DNA of 64,000 nucleotides from contig CM019702.1 of NCBI GenBank assembly GCA_009760885.1, positions 53,605,282-53,669,281 of the forward strand. Reading direction: 5' to 3'. This document shows positions 52,234 through 64,000 of the stretch, one piece after another. This DNA comes from Achatina immaculata. Lineage: Eukaryota > Mollusca > Gastropoda > Stylommatophora > Achatinidae. Under the pieces are notes generated by a model that was not told where the DNA came from, made no database searches, and saw only the letters and a program-made list of their open reading frames with translations. The translations under genes were made by a program, and so were the position numbers. Numbering within the stretch: the first letter of the stretch is position 1; each line of letters opens with the position of its first letter.

Positions 52234-55072
52234 CTGAATAAGAAAAAAAAAACATGAAATCAATGTTTATTCTTTTCTTCTTTCATTACTTTCTTTCTTT
52301 CTTTCTCTCTTTCTTCACAAGCATTAGAGTCTCATTGTTGCATATACATTTTTTTTCTGTCAGATTACCGCTTGGTAAAATTGAGGTAGCTCTGCAAAAG
52401 ATGGTTTTTGTCATTAGATGCAAGCTATCATGTCTTCGTTTAAATAGAGAACGCATCCTTTGTCACGTAAAAGAAAGAAAGAATCAGATCATTCAAGATC
52501 AGACTTATGTAGTGTTATCACTTAAGTACATGTCGTTTTCAAATGCGAACAGTAATCATGTTCTTATCTAAATCAAGAAAAATAATAACCAATAAAAAAG
52601 AATAAGCGGTCAGCAGAAAAATATAAACAAAAAGAAAGCAATTATATTATGGCAAAATACATTTTCTAGTACTCGAACCTTTAGTGGTGATATAATGCAT
52701 AAACACCTTTCCAGGGTGATTACTGCTGTGATCCAGCTGCTCACTCGAGTGAAGTTTATATGTGGTACTGTAAAGATGACGTAACAGACTTCTATTGGCT
52801 CGAAAGGCAAGTCGGCTATAGTCACTGATGGGCTGTACATGACATTTAATCCCAGGAGTGTTATAAGTGAACCCAAGTCAGAAACTGCGAGACCTGGCCA
52901 TGAACATAAATACGTTAACTTTGAAATTACGGTTTACATTAGAAGAAATTAATGAACTGTCTAACAGAGAGAGATGGACACAAAATATAAAACAGGAAGA
53001 AACATTCACTGGATATGAAATGCCACTGGAAAAAAAAAGAAAAAAAAAGTAAAACTTATTATAACGCTGCTTATAATAATCTACCATATATAAGACAAAA
53101 TAATTTGATTTTTACAGAATGAGTTATTCCCTTAATAGAGCTATAATGGCTATAAAGTGCTAATGTAAGTTCATTTCAGTATTCTCTCCAAGCACTTTGT
53201 CAAATGTTGGAAAGCTGAACACTAGTAAGCGACCACGTTTAGCGTCATGTTCAAGTGTTGGAACACTATGAAATTATTCTTAACTTCTTTCTTAAATTCA
53301 TTCCATCACATTAGATTATTACGTTAACAACATTTGGATCAGTTCGTCCGCTCAAGATGCGCGGTCTCGATTAAATAACATATCTACAATATTATAGGTA
53401 AGCATCTTAATTTATAACGGGAAATTACCCGTGTATGTTAGATACGTTAAAATATATAACACGTTATTTAATCCTTAAACATCATCAGCTGAGAAGCTAT
53501 GGAAATATAAGCAACTTTGATATCAATATGGAAGATTTGTCTTAATTTATGGGAATGCAGTCTGTCATGACATCAGCTTAGCAGTTATATCTCTCAATGT
53601 AGATCGACAGACCCTGTTCGGTTTAGCCATTAGCGACTGAACTTGCTGACGTCATATTGGCGAACCATAGCTGACAAAGACCCTCTCCCAGCTATCCAGT
53701 GCTAACCATAATAACAGATCTACATGGCAAAAGGGGCGGGGATCGCCTAGTCACCTTGGCAGTGGAGTCTGCAGAAGAAGTATTGCATGCTACTTGCTTT
53801 TTAGCTGCACTCCTGAACTGACAAAATAGCTGCTTTAACTCGCCTCCATGCTGGCACGATGATGTGCATCAACGTCTTCACAGCTTCGACAGATCATCTC
53901 TCAGTTCCAGGAAGATAGAAGATAAGGCAACCCATCTCATAACGTCAGTCATTCATTATAAGTAAGAAAATGAGTCAGTCAGTCATTTATATATCCTTTG
54001 CAGAACTTTGCTTCCATATACGCCTCCCGGTTGAAAGCAAGATGCCCTGCTGCTGATTTATCCATTTCCAGATTATCAACGATGTCTTGCAGCCATCTTC
54101 GCCTTGGTCTTCCTCAATTAGCCAAATTCTGCAATAATAAGTTCTTGTAGTATGGGTATATTTTTTCTATTTATGTCCATTATATTTGAAGAAATCCTCT
54201 GTAACATTCACATTCAAAAACATTTATGTGTTTCTCAGCTGTTTTTTTAAATATCCAGGTCTCACAAACGTATGTTGCAATGCAAAAGATGCATGTCCTT
54301 AAAAATATTATGTTGTACTTCTGTCTCTTCATTTCCACAGCTTCTTTATTTGTTTTACTTTTTCGAAGAGCGATAGATGTCCTCCTTTTTTAATTTCCCT
54401 CATTGTATCTCTATTATTAGTTAGTAATGATCTAAGATATTCAAAACTCTCCACCTCTTCCAATTTGTCCTCATTGATATGTATTCCACTTGGCTTATTT
54501 GTTTTGTCAGTTGTCATTAATTTAGTTTTCTTCACATTAATTAATTTGCTAACGCGATGAAAGAAAATAGGAACATTAAAAGAGGGAAACGAGATTAAAA
54601 AATCAAAAGAGAAGCAAATTAGGGCTTAACTGAAGTCTGTCTTGGTATTGTTCTCACTGTCTGTGCTGTGTCGTAGTTTTCTCACTACAGCCATTATAAA
54701 GCTCCAATCTACTCTTGGTATGAGCTTACTATGTAATACGAATTTTCAACATACTGATTATCACGTTCTGTAATTCAGGAATTTCGTGTTTTTCTTACCA
54801 AGTAGGCTGACGTTGACAGAGTCTTTAACATTCTGTTTAATGAAACAGATAATATTGACGATGTTTGTTACAATGCCAAAAACGGTAATAACCTGACATA
54901 AAACTCCGAAGATAACCCATGTGAAAGCTAGAACTGCTTCATCACTGATTCCAGAGGCGTCGGTTGTCTTCTGGTGATAAGGTTCTGATTTCTCCAGTGA
55001 CTCGAGGAGAAGCGTTGGTTCAGTTTCTGTCTCCATCACTGATACCGTTATGTGATAATGTGAATCATACAT
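51619..55072 (-). CDS. Class A GPCR 3, chemosensory-type, three exons (spliced span)
   Basis: Join 54799-55072, 52679-52893 and 51619-52233 (minus): 1,104 nt, 367 residues plus stop, intact. It is the same architecture and motif set as genes 1 and 2: VSDLG in TM2, ERCLCIISPLK after TM3, FIACFAPFCIGI in TM6 and NSSVNIFIYY in TM7. The third exon begins IKSFLSPKKM, with Ile where the others have Val, because its acceptor is CAG before ATT. Intron 1 (1.9 kb) carries a family A LINE and the conserved block; intron 2 is 445 bp. All three copies keep open frames, which suggests selection and argues against them being dead duplicates. Confidence 0.9.
52679..52893 (-). CDS. GPCR 3 exon 2
   Basis: 215 nt, TM2-TM3, with the same phases and the same GTTCGAG donor. 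Confidence 0.9.
53600..53965. repeat. Conserved intron-1 block, copy 3
   Basis: Counterpart of 30110-30500 and 42430-42805, with the family A LINE inserted immediately after it. Confidence 0.7.
53970..54545 (-). mobile_element. RTE-like LINE family A fragment
   Basis: Minus strand: KKTKLMTTDKTNKPSGIHIN, LEEVESFEYLRSLLTNNRD, then broken frames to the 3' end, where the (AATG) tail appears as GTCAGTCAGTCA. It has an internal deletion near 54110. It lies in intron 1 of GPCR 3. Confidence 0.75.
54799..55072 (-). CDS. GPCR 3 exon 1
   Basis: 274 nt from the ATG at 55072 (MYDSHYHITVSV). TM1 as in gene 2. Donor GTAAGAAA. Confidence 0.9.
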
Positions 55073-58018
55073 GACATTAGTTCTAGTCAGACCACGATAT
55101 GGATATTATCTTAACAGCTTCATCTTTCTGCATTCTTTTATGTTCGTCCCTTTTAACTAATATTATTTACCACCAACAAAATGTCAAGCCTCAGTTCACA
55201 TTATAACTTACGCACAATTAGATCGTTCAGTTTAACTAGTTTTGAATCCGTAGTTGAAAAAAAAAAGTATTTGAATCTTATGACATTGTATTATACGTGC
55301 AACTGTTATAAACATAGCTTGTCTTGTTTCTTTCCTCATATAACTTTCGGTGTTGAGGGAACAAATAGATGTCATGATAGCTCTCCGCGATTTAGTAAGA
55401 AATGGGATAAATCACAGATTTTATCAAAATATGATTTAAAATGGAAAGACGTTTTTTTTTTTTCATTATAAAACCTTTGACGTTCTATATAAAAAAAATC
55501 AGATTACAGGGAGAGTCTACATAACACAAGCTAAGGATATTAGAAAATCAAATGTGCAATGGAAGCTACCAGAAAATGTCAGGGAGGGATCGCGGGCAGC
55601 AACACGTGCAGAATTCAGCGATAACGAAGAGTCATTAACAACTTACAGACATTTCAGACGAGGAAAACAGTACAGATGAGCTGCACATCAGACATGGCCC
55701 ACAGTCTGTGTTAAAAGTTCGACATCGCCGGGAGACAGATTCAGAACCAGCAGCCATGATATATCAAGATATTCCAACAACAATGTAATACGACGGAGGG
55801 TCAGGTCCGGTCAACAGGGGCATCGTCATACAAATCAAAATGATGGCAGTGCTGGTCTGGATGGACGAAAACACAAAAGACTTTACGTCAGCAGATTCGA
55901 TATATGCGAACTAAAAGCAGATCGAAACCAAATTCGGAGGAGCAAGAGCACAGGTCACGCCAGGTCATCAACACCCGTAAGGGAGCCCCGGAAAGGTGAA
56001 CACTCGGACACGGAATCCCAGATTACGACGTCACATGTATAAGATCGAGAACTACAGCGGCCAAGATAGCAGAAAAGATTATTTTTTTTAGTGACAGCAA
56101 CATCAGCAATATTCTCAGTCGACTCCAGTCTCGATAGACACACCGGAGTCTTGCCAGCAACGCTGCAAGTCCTGTGTAGTAGCAGACTTAGAAAAATGTA
56201 ATTACGTACATCAACGCATCAGACCTATATCAGAGGTGGTCCTTACGGATAAATGGACCCTACAAATCAGCAGTCTTGCAGTAGGAACAGACGACGTAAA
56301 CACGCTTGGGCTCTCGACTGGACATATTAGCTGTTAATTATTTGTGCCCACTCTTTTCTTTTATGTATAACGCCAGATGAGCAGTCATTGCAGGTACCTA
56401 AGTGAGAGAAGACAGCAGCGAATGTACAGGGGAGTCAAGCAGTAAAATAGCATCACCCAGTCAATGATCATGGCAAAGTGTGGTTGCTTCCCTTGCTGAA
56501 AAGCTGGGCAACTTTGCATAAAATAATGAATGTACACATTATATTACGATGATATGTCTCTATGCTTTAGCGAAATATATATTACTGATGATGTAGTGCA
56601 TTGCGATTTTTTGTGTTGATGGATATTTTTCTATGTGAATTTTGTTGTGAAGTTATGGAATATGGTTTTCAAATATCCACACTGATGGAACATGTATTTT
56701 TTGTTTAGGTATTATGAGTTTTCGTACCTGCGATGATTTGTGGGGGAGGGAGACGATTAGTAAATCTGTCATTACGACAAATTTAAAAAGGACACAAGGG
56801 GGGAATTGTGAACATGGCCCAACACTTGGTCGACTGGATTTTGAGACCGAAAATCACCGCCACAAGACAGTAGGCCCATTCACAAGTTCTCACACTTACA
56901 CTAGTATGCAAATCAAGGCATATCACGTGATTTAGGAATCTGGCATAGAGACTCGCGGAGAACTGCACAAATATGACACATGGCTTGGGCGGCAGTGCAT
57001 ATCTGAGGAAGGTTTTCCAAGTATAGTAATGAATGTGTATTTCTATTTATGAAGAGGTCGTGAGTATGTAATAAGTAGTAAGCTATTAATTAAATCTCGG
57101 ATTGACACCTGATGCCCGCCTCGTTTCTGCGTCATAATGGTCGGTTACTGTAATGTTCGGTAAAGGTCACGTAATCTTTGATGTCAGCCGTCAGTAGTAT
57201 ATGTTTAGTTAAGGATAGCAGACTCATATGTTGGGATATATATATATATCCATAATGTTGAAGTTATATAGATATATATGCATATGTTTGTGAAGTCACT
57301 TTAAAATACTGAGTTGTCATGTATCTTAAATATAACCTATCTTCTTATATGAGATGTTAAGCTGTGGTGTGGGTTTCCAAGTCGAGCAACCTCCTATGAG
57401 AGTTAGAAAGGACGAAATCTCTCTCTCTACGCGTGTGCACGATCTGAATTGGAAAGGTATAGAGATCATAGAATATTATCGGTATTAAGTAGTTTGTGCT
57501 GGAATTTGCACATACATGGCATTGAAATTATATTTTGCTCGCTAGTGATGAATGGCAGGATTATATTCTAGATCAGGCTTGTTATTTTTCACTATACATA
57601 TGATCACCCATGGTAGTGTACTCAAACAAGAGGAACGACCAAAGAAGAAAAGAACCTGGTTTGTAAGGAGTTAGTGGGACTGGCAATGGAATTAATAACT
57701 CTGATATTGAAGGCAAGATTAGCCGAGTTCCCATTTTATAAGAATGCACAAGGGATTGGAGGAATAGGGTGTAAACTAAAACTAGGAAGACATCGATTTT
57801 CAACCACCCACACAAATAGTTATCGCATGCTCATGTCCAGATATAGTACTTAGAGACCCCTTGGACCAGTATATCATAAAACACTAAGTCGAAGAGAGGG
57901 GCAAATATAGATAAAATGTGTAGGGAATATATAATCGATATGTATAGGAGCGAGAAATCTACACTTATAAGCATGGCTACCGCATAAGCATACAGAAATA
58001 ACCCCATTTATCACCGCC

Positions 58019-58046
58019 CCCTCCCCCCCCCCCCCCCCCCCCCCCG
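58019..58046. repeat. Poly(C) tract
   Basis: Nearly uninterrupted C run in unit 1. It has no counterpart at the same place in unit 2 (about 61515-61530). Confidence 0.95.
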
Positions 58047-58099
58047 CCACCGTAATATTTCTTACACACTATTTCTCGGACCATAGATGGCAGAAAAGG

Positions 58100-58560
58100 C
58101 AGTCATGAGATATACAGTACTCTCAATGGGTGAGTAGTATGGGTGGAATGTTTCGCAAAGGAAGACATTAAGAGCCTGATGTTTAAAAATTTGTTGATAG
58201 ACTAGTATAAAACACGGCATGGGGTGTCTCTGGTAATTGTAACAGACAACGGAAAAGAGTTCTGCAGTGATCAATTTCAGCGAGTGATAGAGCACATATT
58301 CACCACATAAGAACAGAACCACACCACCCACAGGCACATAGGTCAAATGAAAGACAACACAGGGCGTTTAAACGACATTATGTCAAAACTGATTCAGAAG
58401 AACTTAACAAATTGGGTCACGTATTTATCTTCGGCAGTAGCAGCTATGAATATGAGCATGATGAAAAGATCGCGACATGCACCACTCTTCCTCATGTATG
58501 GTAGACATTCGATACTACCTAGTGATGCCTTGTTAAGACCACATTGAATATACTAAAACG
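58100..58560 (+). pseudogene. Ty3/gypsy-type integrase core, decayed
   Basis: The plus strand reads VTDNGKEFCSDQFQRVIEH (second catalytic Asp region) near 58235-58290. Then, after a stop, comes a QMKDNTGRLNDIMSKLIQKN stretch in place of the usual NGQVERFNRTL, followed by TNWVTYLSSAVAAMNMS and HAPLFLMYGRH, an end-of-core signature of LTR-element integrases. Most of the N-terminal zinc finger is not recognisable. A truncated repeat of this region is at 61685-61830 in unit 2. Confidence 0.65.
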
Positions 58561-59352
58561 AGTAACAGTCAGTGGAGCACAATCTGCTCACGCAACAAAC
58601 ATGCACTCAAACAAGGAAAAAGACGAAGAGAAGAAAATAATGAAAAAACACAGATGAATGCCTTTAATGTCGGCGATCCAGTATATTTTATAAATCACAG
58701 ACGGTTATCAAAACATGATTTAAAATGGAAAGAGGTTTTTTTTTCATTATAAAACGGTTATCCCCTTTGGCGTTCTATTTTAAAAAAAATCAAATTACAG
58801 GGAGAGTCTACATAACACACGCTAAGGATATTATAAAATCAAACGTGGAATGGAAGCTACCAGAAAATGTCAGGGAGGGATCGCGGGCAGCAACACATGC
58901 GGAATTTATCGATACCGAACAGTCATTAACAACTTACAGACATTTCAGACGAGGAAAACAGTACAGATGAGTTGCACATCAGACATGGCCCACAGTCTAT
59001 GTTTAAAAGTTCAACATCGCCGGGAGACAGATTCAGAACCAGCAGCCATGATATATCAAGATATTCCAACAACAATGTAATACGACGGAGGGTCAGGTCC
59101 GGTCAACAGGGGCATCGTCATACAAATCAAAATGATGGCAGTGCTGGTCTGGATGGACGAAAACACAAAATACTTCACGTCAGTAGAAACGAGATATGCG
59201 AACCAGAAGCAGATCGAAACCAAATCCGGAGGAGGCGTATGCCAGCTCCACGAGCACGGGTCACGCCAGGTCATCAACACACGGCAGGGTGCCGCGGAAA
59301 GTTGAAGACTCAGACACAGAATCCCAGATTACGACATCACATGTATAAGATT

Positions 59353-59526
59353 GAGAACTATCGCGCAGTGACAGCAACATCAGCAATATTCTCGGTCGAC
59401 TCCAGCCATTGAGAACTATCGTGCAGTGACAGCAACATCAGCAATATTCTCAGTCGACTCCAGCCATTGAGAACTATCGTGCAGTGACAGCAACATCAGC
59501 AATATTCTCAGTCGACTCCAGTCTCG
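59353..59526. repeat. 58-bp tandem triplication
   Basis: Three head-to-tail copies of a 58-bp unit starting GAGAACTATCG and ending CTCCAGCCATT, with only a couple of base differences. Units 1 and 3 of the array have one copy. Confidence 0.95.
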
Positions 59527-60626
59527 ATAGACACACTGGAGTCTTGCCAGCAACGCTACAAAATCGGTGCAGTAGCAGACCCAGAAAAATGTAATTACGT
59601 ATATCAACATATCAAAGATATACTAGACGTAGTCTTTAGGGATACATGGACCTTACAAATCAGCAGTCTTGCAGTAGGAACAGACGACGTAGACATGCCC
59701 GGGTTCTCGACCTGACCGAAGGACATATTAACTGTTCGTTATTTTAGCCCACTCTTTTCTTTTTACGTAAATCCCCAGATGAGCAGAGAGTCTACCTAAG
59801 TGAGAGAACAAAGCGGCCAATGAACAGGGGAGCTAAGCAGTAAAATAACACCACCCTCCAATGAACATATCACAAGTTTGGTTGCTTCCCTTGGTCAGAC
59901 TGTGCGACTTTCCATAAAATAATGAGTGTACACATTATATTACGGTAATATGTCTCTATGCTTTTGTGAAAATATTTTATATATATTTTCCTGATGATGT
60001 AGTGCACTGCGATTCTTTTTTATTGATGGATATTTGTCTCTGTTAATTTTTTTTAAGTTCTTGAATATGTTTTTTAAATATCCACCCTTATGGAACATGT
60101 GTTTTTTTTTAAGGAGTTACTTTTCGTGGCTGGGATGATTCAGGGGTGGGGGGGGGGGGAGATGGTTAGTAAATCTGTCACTAGGACAAATTTAAAAAGG
60201 ACGCAAGGGGGAGATTGTGAACATGGCCGAACATTTGGTCGACGGCGACAAGACAATTGGCTCATTCACAAGTTCTCACACGTACACTAGTAAGCAAGTC
60301 AAGGCATATCACGTAATCTAGGAATTTGGCATAGAGACGCGCGGAGAATTGCACAGTTGCAGTCTCCATATGACACATAACTTGGACGGCAGTGTATATC
60401 TGATGAAGATTTTCCAAGTATAGTAATGAATGTGTATTTCTATTTATGAAGAGGTCGTGAGTATGTAATAAGTAGTAAGCTATTAATTAAATCTCAGATT
60501 GCCGCCTGATGCCCGCCTTGTTTCTGCGTCATAATTCTCAGTTACTGTAATGTTCGGTAAAAGGTCACGTAATCTCAGATGTCAGAAGTCAGTAGTATAT
60601 GTTTAGTTAAGGCTAGCAGACTCATA

Positions 60627-60630
60627 TGTT

Positions 60631-60699
<69 letters not shown>

Positions 60700-60710
60700 A
60701 CATACATATT
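60627..60710. repeat. (TA)n microsatellite
   Basis: Long TA run in array unit 2. The unit 1 equivalent (57236-57250) is much shorter. Confidence 0.95.
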
Positions 60711-61989
60711 TTTATAATGTCTAAGTTATATAGATATATATGTATATGTTTGCGAAGTCACTTTAAAATAGTGAGTTGTCATGTAACTTAAATATAACCT
60801 ATCTTCTTATATGAGATGTTAAGCTTTATTTTGTTTGCCAAGTCGGGCAACCTCCTATGAGAGTTAGAAAAGACTCTATATATATATATATAAAATGTAA
60901 TGTATAACATGTTTGTGCACGATCTGAGTTGGAAAAGTATATTATTAGTATTAAATATTATTATTTCTATTAAATAGTTAATGTTGGAATTTTTATATAA
61001 ATGGCGTTGGAATTATATTTTTCCTTGATAGTGATCAATGACAGGATTATATTTTAGATCAGGCTTGTTATTTTTCACTATACTTATGATCACCCAGGGT
61101 AGTGGACCCAAACAAGAGGAACGCCCAAAGAAAAAAAGAACCTGGGTTGGAGCGAGTTAGTGGGGCGGGCAGTGGAAGTAATAACTCTGATATTGAAGGC
61201 AAGATTAGCCGAGCTCCCATTTTATAAGAATGCACAAGTAATTGGAGGAATAGGGTGTGAACTAAAACGAGGAAGACATCGATTTTCACCCGGGTACAAA
61301 AGTGATTATCGCATGCTCATGTCCAGATATAGTACTTAGAGACCCCGTTGACCAGTATATCATAAAACACAAAGTCAAGGAGAGGGACAAGTATAGACAA
61401 AATCTGTAGGGAATATATAATCGATATGTATCTATATTTATAGGAGTGAGAAATTTACACTTATACACATTAAAAGTCATAGCGCATAAGCATGTATAAA
61501 TAACGCGATTTATCACCACGCACCAATATTTCTTACACATTATTTCTCCAACCACACCTAGCAACAAAGGCAGGCATAAAATATATAGTACATATACATA
61601 TATATATATATCCATATATATATATACATATATATATATATGTATATAAGTTTAAATGACTTTATATCATAGGTGATTAAGAAGAACTTACTGACACGTA
61701 TTTAGCTTCGGCAGTAGCAGCTATGAATATGAACATGATTAAAAGAACATTGTATGCACAACTCTTCCTCATGTATGGTAGACATTCGATAATACCTAGC
61801 GATGCGTTGTTAAGACCACATTGAATATTCTATAAAGAAGAACAGTCAGTGGAGCACAATCTGCTCACGCAGCATAAAGCATTTATGTTTATAATTAAAC
61901 ATTTTTACTTAAACAATGAAAAAAGAGGAAGAGAATAAATAATGAAAAAAGTAAACTGGATGACTCTAATGTGGGAGATTCAGTATATT

Positions 61990-62960
61990 TTATAAATCAC
62001 AGACGATCATCATAACATGATTTAAAATGGAAAGACGTTTTTTTAATTATAAAACGGTTATCCCCTTTGACGTTCTATACGACAAAAATCAGATTATAGG
62101 GAGAGTCTTTAGAACACACGCTAAGGATATTAGAAAATCAAACGTGGAATGGACGTTACCAGAAAATGTCAGGGAGGGATCGCGCGCAGAAAAAGTCAAA
62201 AAGATGTCAGTGCTGATCTAGATAGACCAAAACACAAATAACTTTACGTCAGCAGATCAGATATATGCGAAACATAAACAGACGGAAACTAAATCCGGAG
62301 GAGGCGTATGCCAGCTCCACGAACACGGGCACAGGTCACGCCAGGTCATCAACACCCGGCAGGGAGCCTGGGAAAGGTGAACACTCGGACACGGAATCCC
62401 AGATTACGACACCACATGTATAAGATCGAGAATTATAGCGGCCATAATAGCAGAAAGAGACTGTTTTTTTTTTTTTAGAGACAGCAACATCAGCAATATT
62501 CTCAGTCGACTCCAGCCTCGATAGGCACAGCGGAGTTTCGCCAGCAACGCTGCAAGTCGTGTGTAGTAGCAGACCCAGAAAAAATGCAACTACATACATC
62601 AACGCATCAGACACATATCAGGGATGGTCCTTACGGATAAATGGACCCTACAAATCACAATCTTGCAGAAGGAACAGACGATGTAGACATCCTTGGGTTC
62701 TCGACTGGACCGAAGGACATATTAACTGTTAGTTATTTTAGCCCACTGTTTTCTTTATATCCCCAGATGAGCAGAGTCCACTCCACGTACCTGTGTGAAA
62801 GAAGAAAGCGACCTATGAACAGGGGAGTCAAGCAAGTAAAATAACATCACCAAGCCAACGATTACGGCACAAGTTTGTTGCTTCCCTTGATCAGATACTG
62901 GACGACTTTGCATAAAATAATTATATTATGGTGATATGTCTCTATGCTTTTGCGAAAATG

Positions 62961-62992
<32 letters not shown>

Positions 62993-63508
62993 CTGATGGT
63001 ATAGTGCATTGCGATTTTGTTGTTGTTGATGGATATTTGTCTCTGTGAATTTTTCAGTTTTTTTTTTAAAGTTATGAAATATGATTTTCAAATATCCTCC
63101 TCGATGGAACAATTACTTTTTTTGTAGGTGTTACGAGTTTTCGTGGCTGGGGTGATGCAGGAGAGAGTGGGGGTGGGGGGGGGGAGATGGTTAGTAAATC
63201 TGTCACTAGGACAATTTTAAAAAGGACACAAGGGAGAAATTGTGAACATGGCCAAACGCTTGGTCGACGAGATTTTGAGGCCGAAAATCACCGCCACAAG
63301 ACAGTTGGCCCATTCACAAGTTCTCACACGTACAGTAATATGCAAATCAAGGTATACCAAGTGATCTAGGAATCTGGCATAGAGACTCGCGGAGAACTGC
63401 ACAACTGCAGTCTCTATATGGCACATGGCTTGGTGGGCAGTGTATATCTGAGGAAGGTTTTCCAAGTATAGTAATGAATGTGTATTTCAATTTATGAAGA
63501 GGTCGTGA
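61990..63508 (+). mobile_element. LTR-retrotransposon-derived tandem unit 3, partial
   Basis: Begins like units 1 and 2 (INHRRSS, then RTHAKDIRKSNVEWTLPENV at about 62112-62168). An internal deletion near 62190 removes the part holding the QYR terminus. The G-rich tract (63164-63185) and the TGTGAACATGGCC LTR-like start (63241) are present. It breaks off at 63508. Confidence 0.65.
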
Positions 63509-63735
63509 GTATGTACTTAGTCTCTCTCTCTCTCCGAACTTTAAGTGCCCAGAGCACATGGGGCTTCCGCAAGGGTTTTCCACAAATGCCTGTCCTCTGC
63601 CTTTTTTTTCTGCTCTCCCCCACGTGAGCCCTCTATTGCTCAACATCCTTTCCGTTGTTCTTCTCCATGTCTCTTTTGGTCTACCGTTACGTCTGTTCCG
63701 CTGTGGTGTCCATTTTAGTGATATATAGTCCAGTG
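63509..63735 (-). mobile_element. LINE 3'-end fragment at an array junction
   Basis: The minus-strand frame encodes LKWTPQRNRRNGRPKETWRR, ERMLSNRGLTWGRAEKKGR and CGSPMCSGHLKFG, followed by a (GA)n tail (63520-63535 on the plus strand as CT). This is the C-terminus of another RTE/Jockey-like family. It separates array unit 3 from a further array fragment. Confidence 0.75.
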
Positions 63736-64000
63736 TAGTAACATATCCAGAAAAATGCAATTACGTTCATCAAATCATCAGACACACAGGGATGGTCCTT
63801 AGGGATAAATGGACCCTACAAATCAGCAGTCCTGCAGAAGGAACAGACATGCTTGTGTTCTCGACTGGACCGAAGGACATATTAACTGTTAGTTATTTTT
63901 GCTCACTCTTTCTTTTTTACGTATATCCCCAGATGAGCAGAGAGTACACTTCAAGTACCTAAGTGAGAGAAGAGAGCGATCAATGAACAGGGGAATCAAG
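63736..64000 (+). mobile_element. Further LTR-array fragment, runs off the window
   Basis: Matches 62565-62825 (shared GGGATGGTCCTTA, GGACCCTACAAATCA, CAGAAGGAACAGAC and CTCGACTGGACC) in the same orientation, so the array continues beyond the window after a local deletion. Confidence 0.75.

Larger units (their letters stand above)
55400..58687 (+). mobile_element. LTR-retrotransposon-derived tandem unit 1
   Basis: About 3.29 kb. It starts abruptly beside the GPCR 3 upstream region with the pol C-terminal domain (YITQAKDIRKSNVQWKLP, VREGSRAATRAEF, TYRHFRRGKQYR). A polypurine tract (AAGGGGGGAAT, ending 56806) and a probable LTR start (TGTGAACATGGCC at 56807) follow. It ends with a decayed integrase segment at 58100-58560. 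Unit 2 begins where the starting sequence recurs. Confidence 0.7.
58688..61989 (+). mobile_element. LTR-retrotransposon-derived tandem unit 2
   Basis: About 3.30 kb, same order as unit 1: pol C-terminus (INHRRLSKHDLKWK, then YITHAKDIIKSNVEWKLPE at about 58808-58865), an Arg-rich tail frame (58972-59412), then a CNYVYQHIKDI..WTLQISSL segment near 59590-59670. A G-rich tract at 60144-60160, a purine tract and LTR-like start TGTGAACATGGCC at 60216 follow, with degraded integrase at 61685-61830. Long TA runs interrupt it at 60627-60700 and 61590-61640. Confidence 0.7.

Noticed and set aside
57582..57815. Minus-strand frame repeated at 61068-61289
   Set aside because: Both copies exist because the array is tandem. 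The sequence shows no domain, and the sense strand also gives partial frames, so repetition alone is not evidence of a gene.
62336..62614. Minus-strand frame with a signal-peptide-like start in the LTR array (also at 55955 and 59416)
   Set aside because: Antisense to array sequence, with different lengths and frames in each unit. It is not maintained, so it is probably chance.

Overview
This is an AT-rich, intron-bearing invertebrate nuclear window dominated by decayed transposable elements. The receptor type, the dense 3'-truncated LINE fragments, the Penelope-like element and the tRNA-derived SINE suggest a mollusc, most likely a gastropod (perhaps a heterobranch such as a sea slug). That placement is inference; no marker gene is present. 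I see no rRNA, functional tRNA, CRISPR or bacterial operon.

Host genes. (1) The clearest content is three tandem paralogous class A GPCR genes on the minus strand, with stops at 26863, 40591 and 51619. Each has three coding exons of 274, 215 and 612-615 nt, identical splice phases and an open frame of 366-367 codons. They look like members of a lineage-specific chemosensory-type receptor family. Introns and flanks are duplicated with them, in units about 12-14 kb apart. (2) At 5311-12605, minus strand, I reconstruct a previously unlisted small membrane receptor: a signal-peptide exon, a 120-codon Ig-like exon, a transmembrane exon and a short tail exon, all joined in phase 1. A decayed second ectodomain exon lies in its first intron. 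Two or three exon-like fragments are left unassigned.

Layout. 1-5 kb: LINE ends, a broken copy of a widespread protein family of unknown function, dispersed repeats and a GGAT microsatellite. 5.3-12.6 kb: the Ig-like receptor, with a mariner-type transposon in its long intron. 13-20 kb: a Tc1 fragment and a nearly full-length but frameshifted Penelope-like element (RT plus GIY-YIG remnant) between direct repeats. 20-25 kb: LINE tails and two head-to-head Tc1 copies. 25-55 kb: the GPCR array, interrupted between genes 1 and 2 by a 3.3 kb minisatellite carrying a LINE and a mariner insertion, and by a second copy of part of the Penelope-like element. 55.4-64 kb: a tandem array of about 3.3 kb units made from the 3' part of an LTR retrotransposon.

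The three GPCRs form a local receptor array made by segmental duplication. Different elements landed in each unit afterwards, so the insertions can order the duplications. The Ig-like receptor is a separate surface protein with no visible functional link to the GPCRs.
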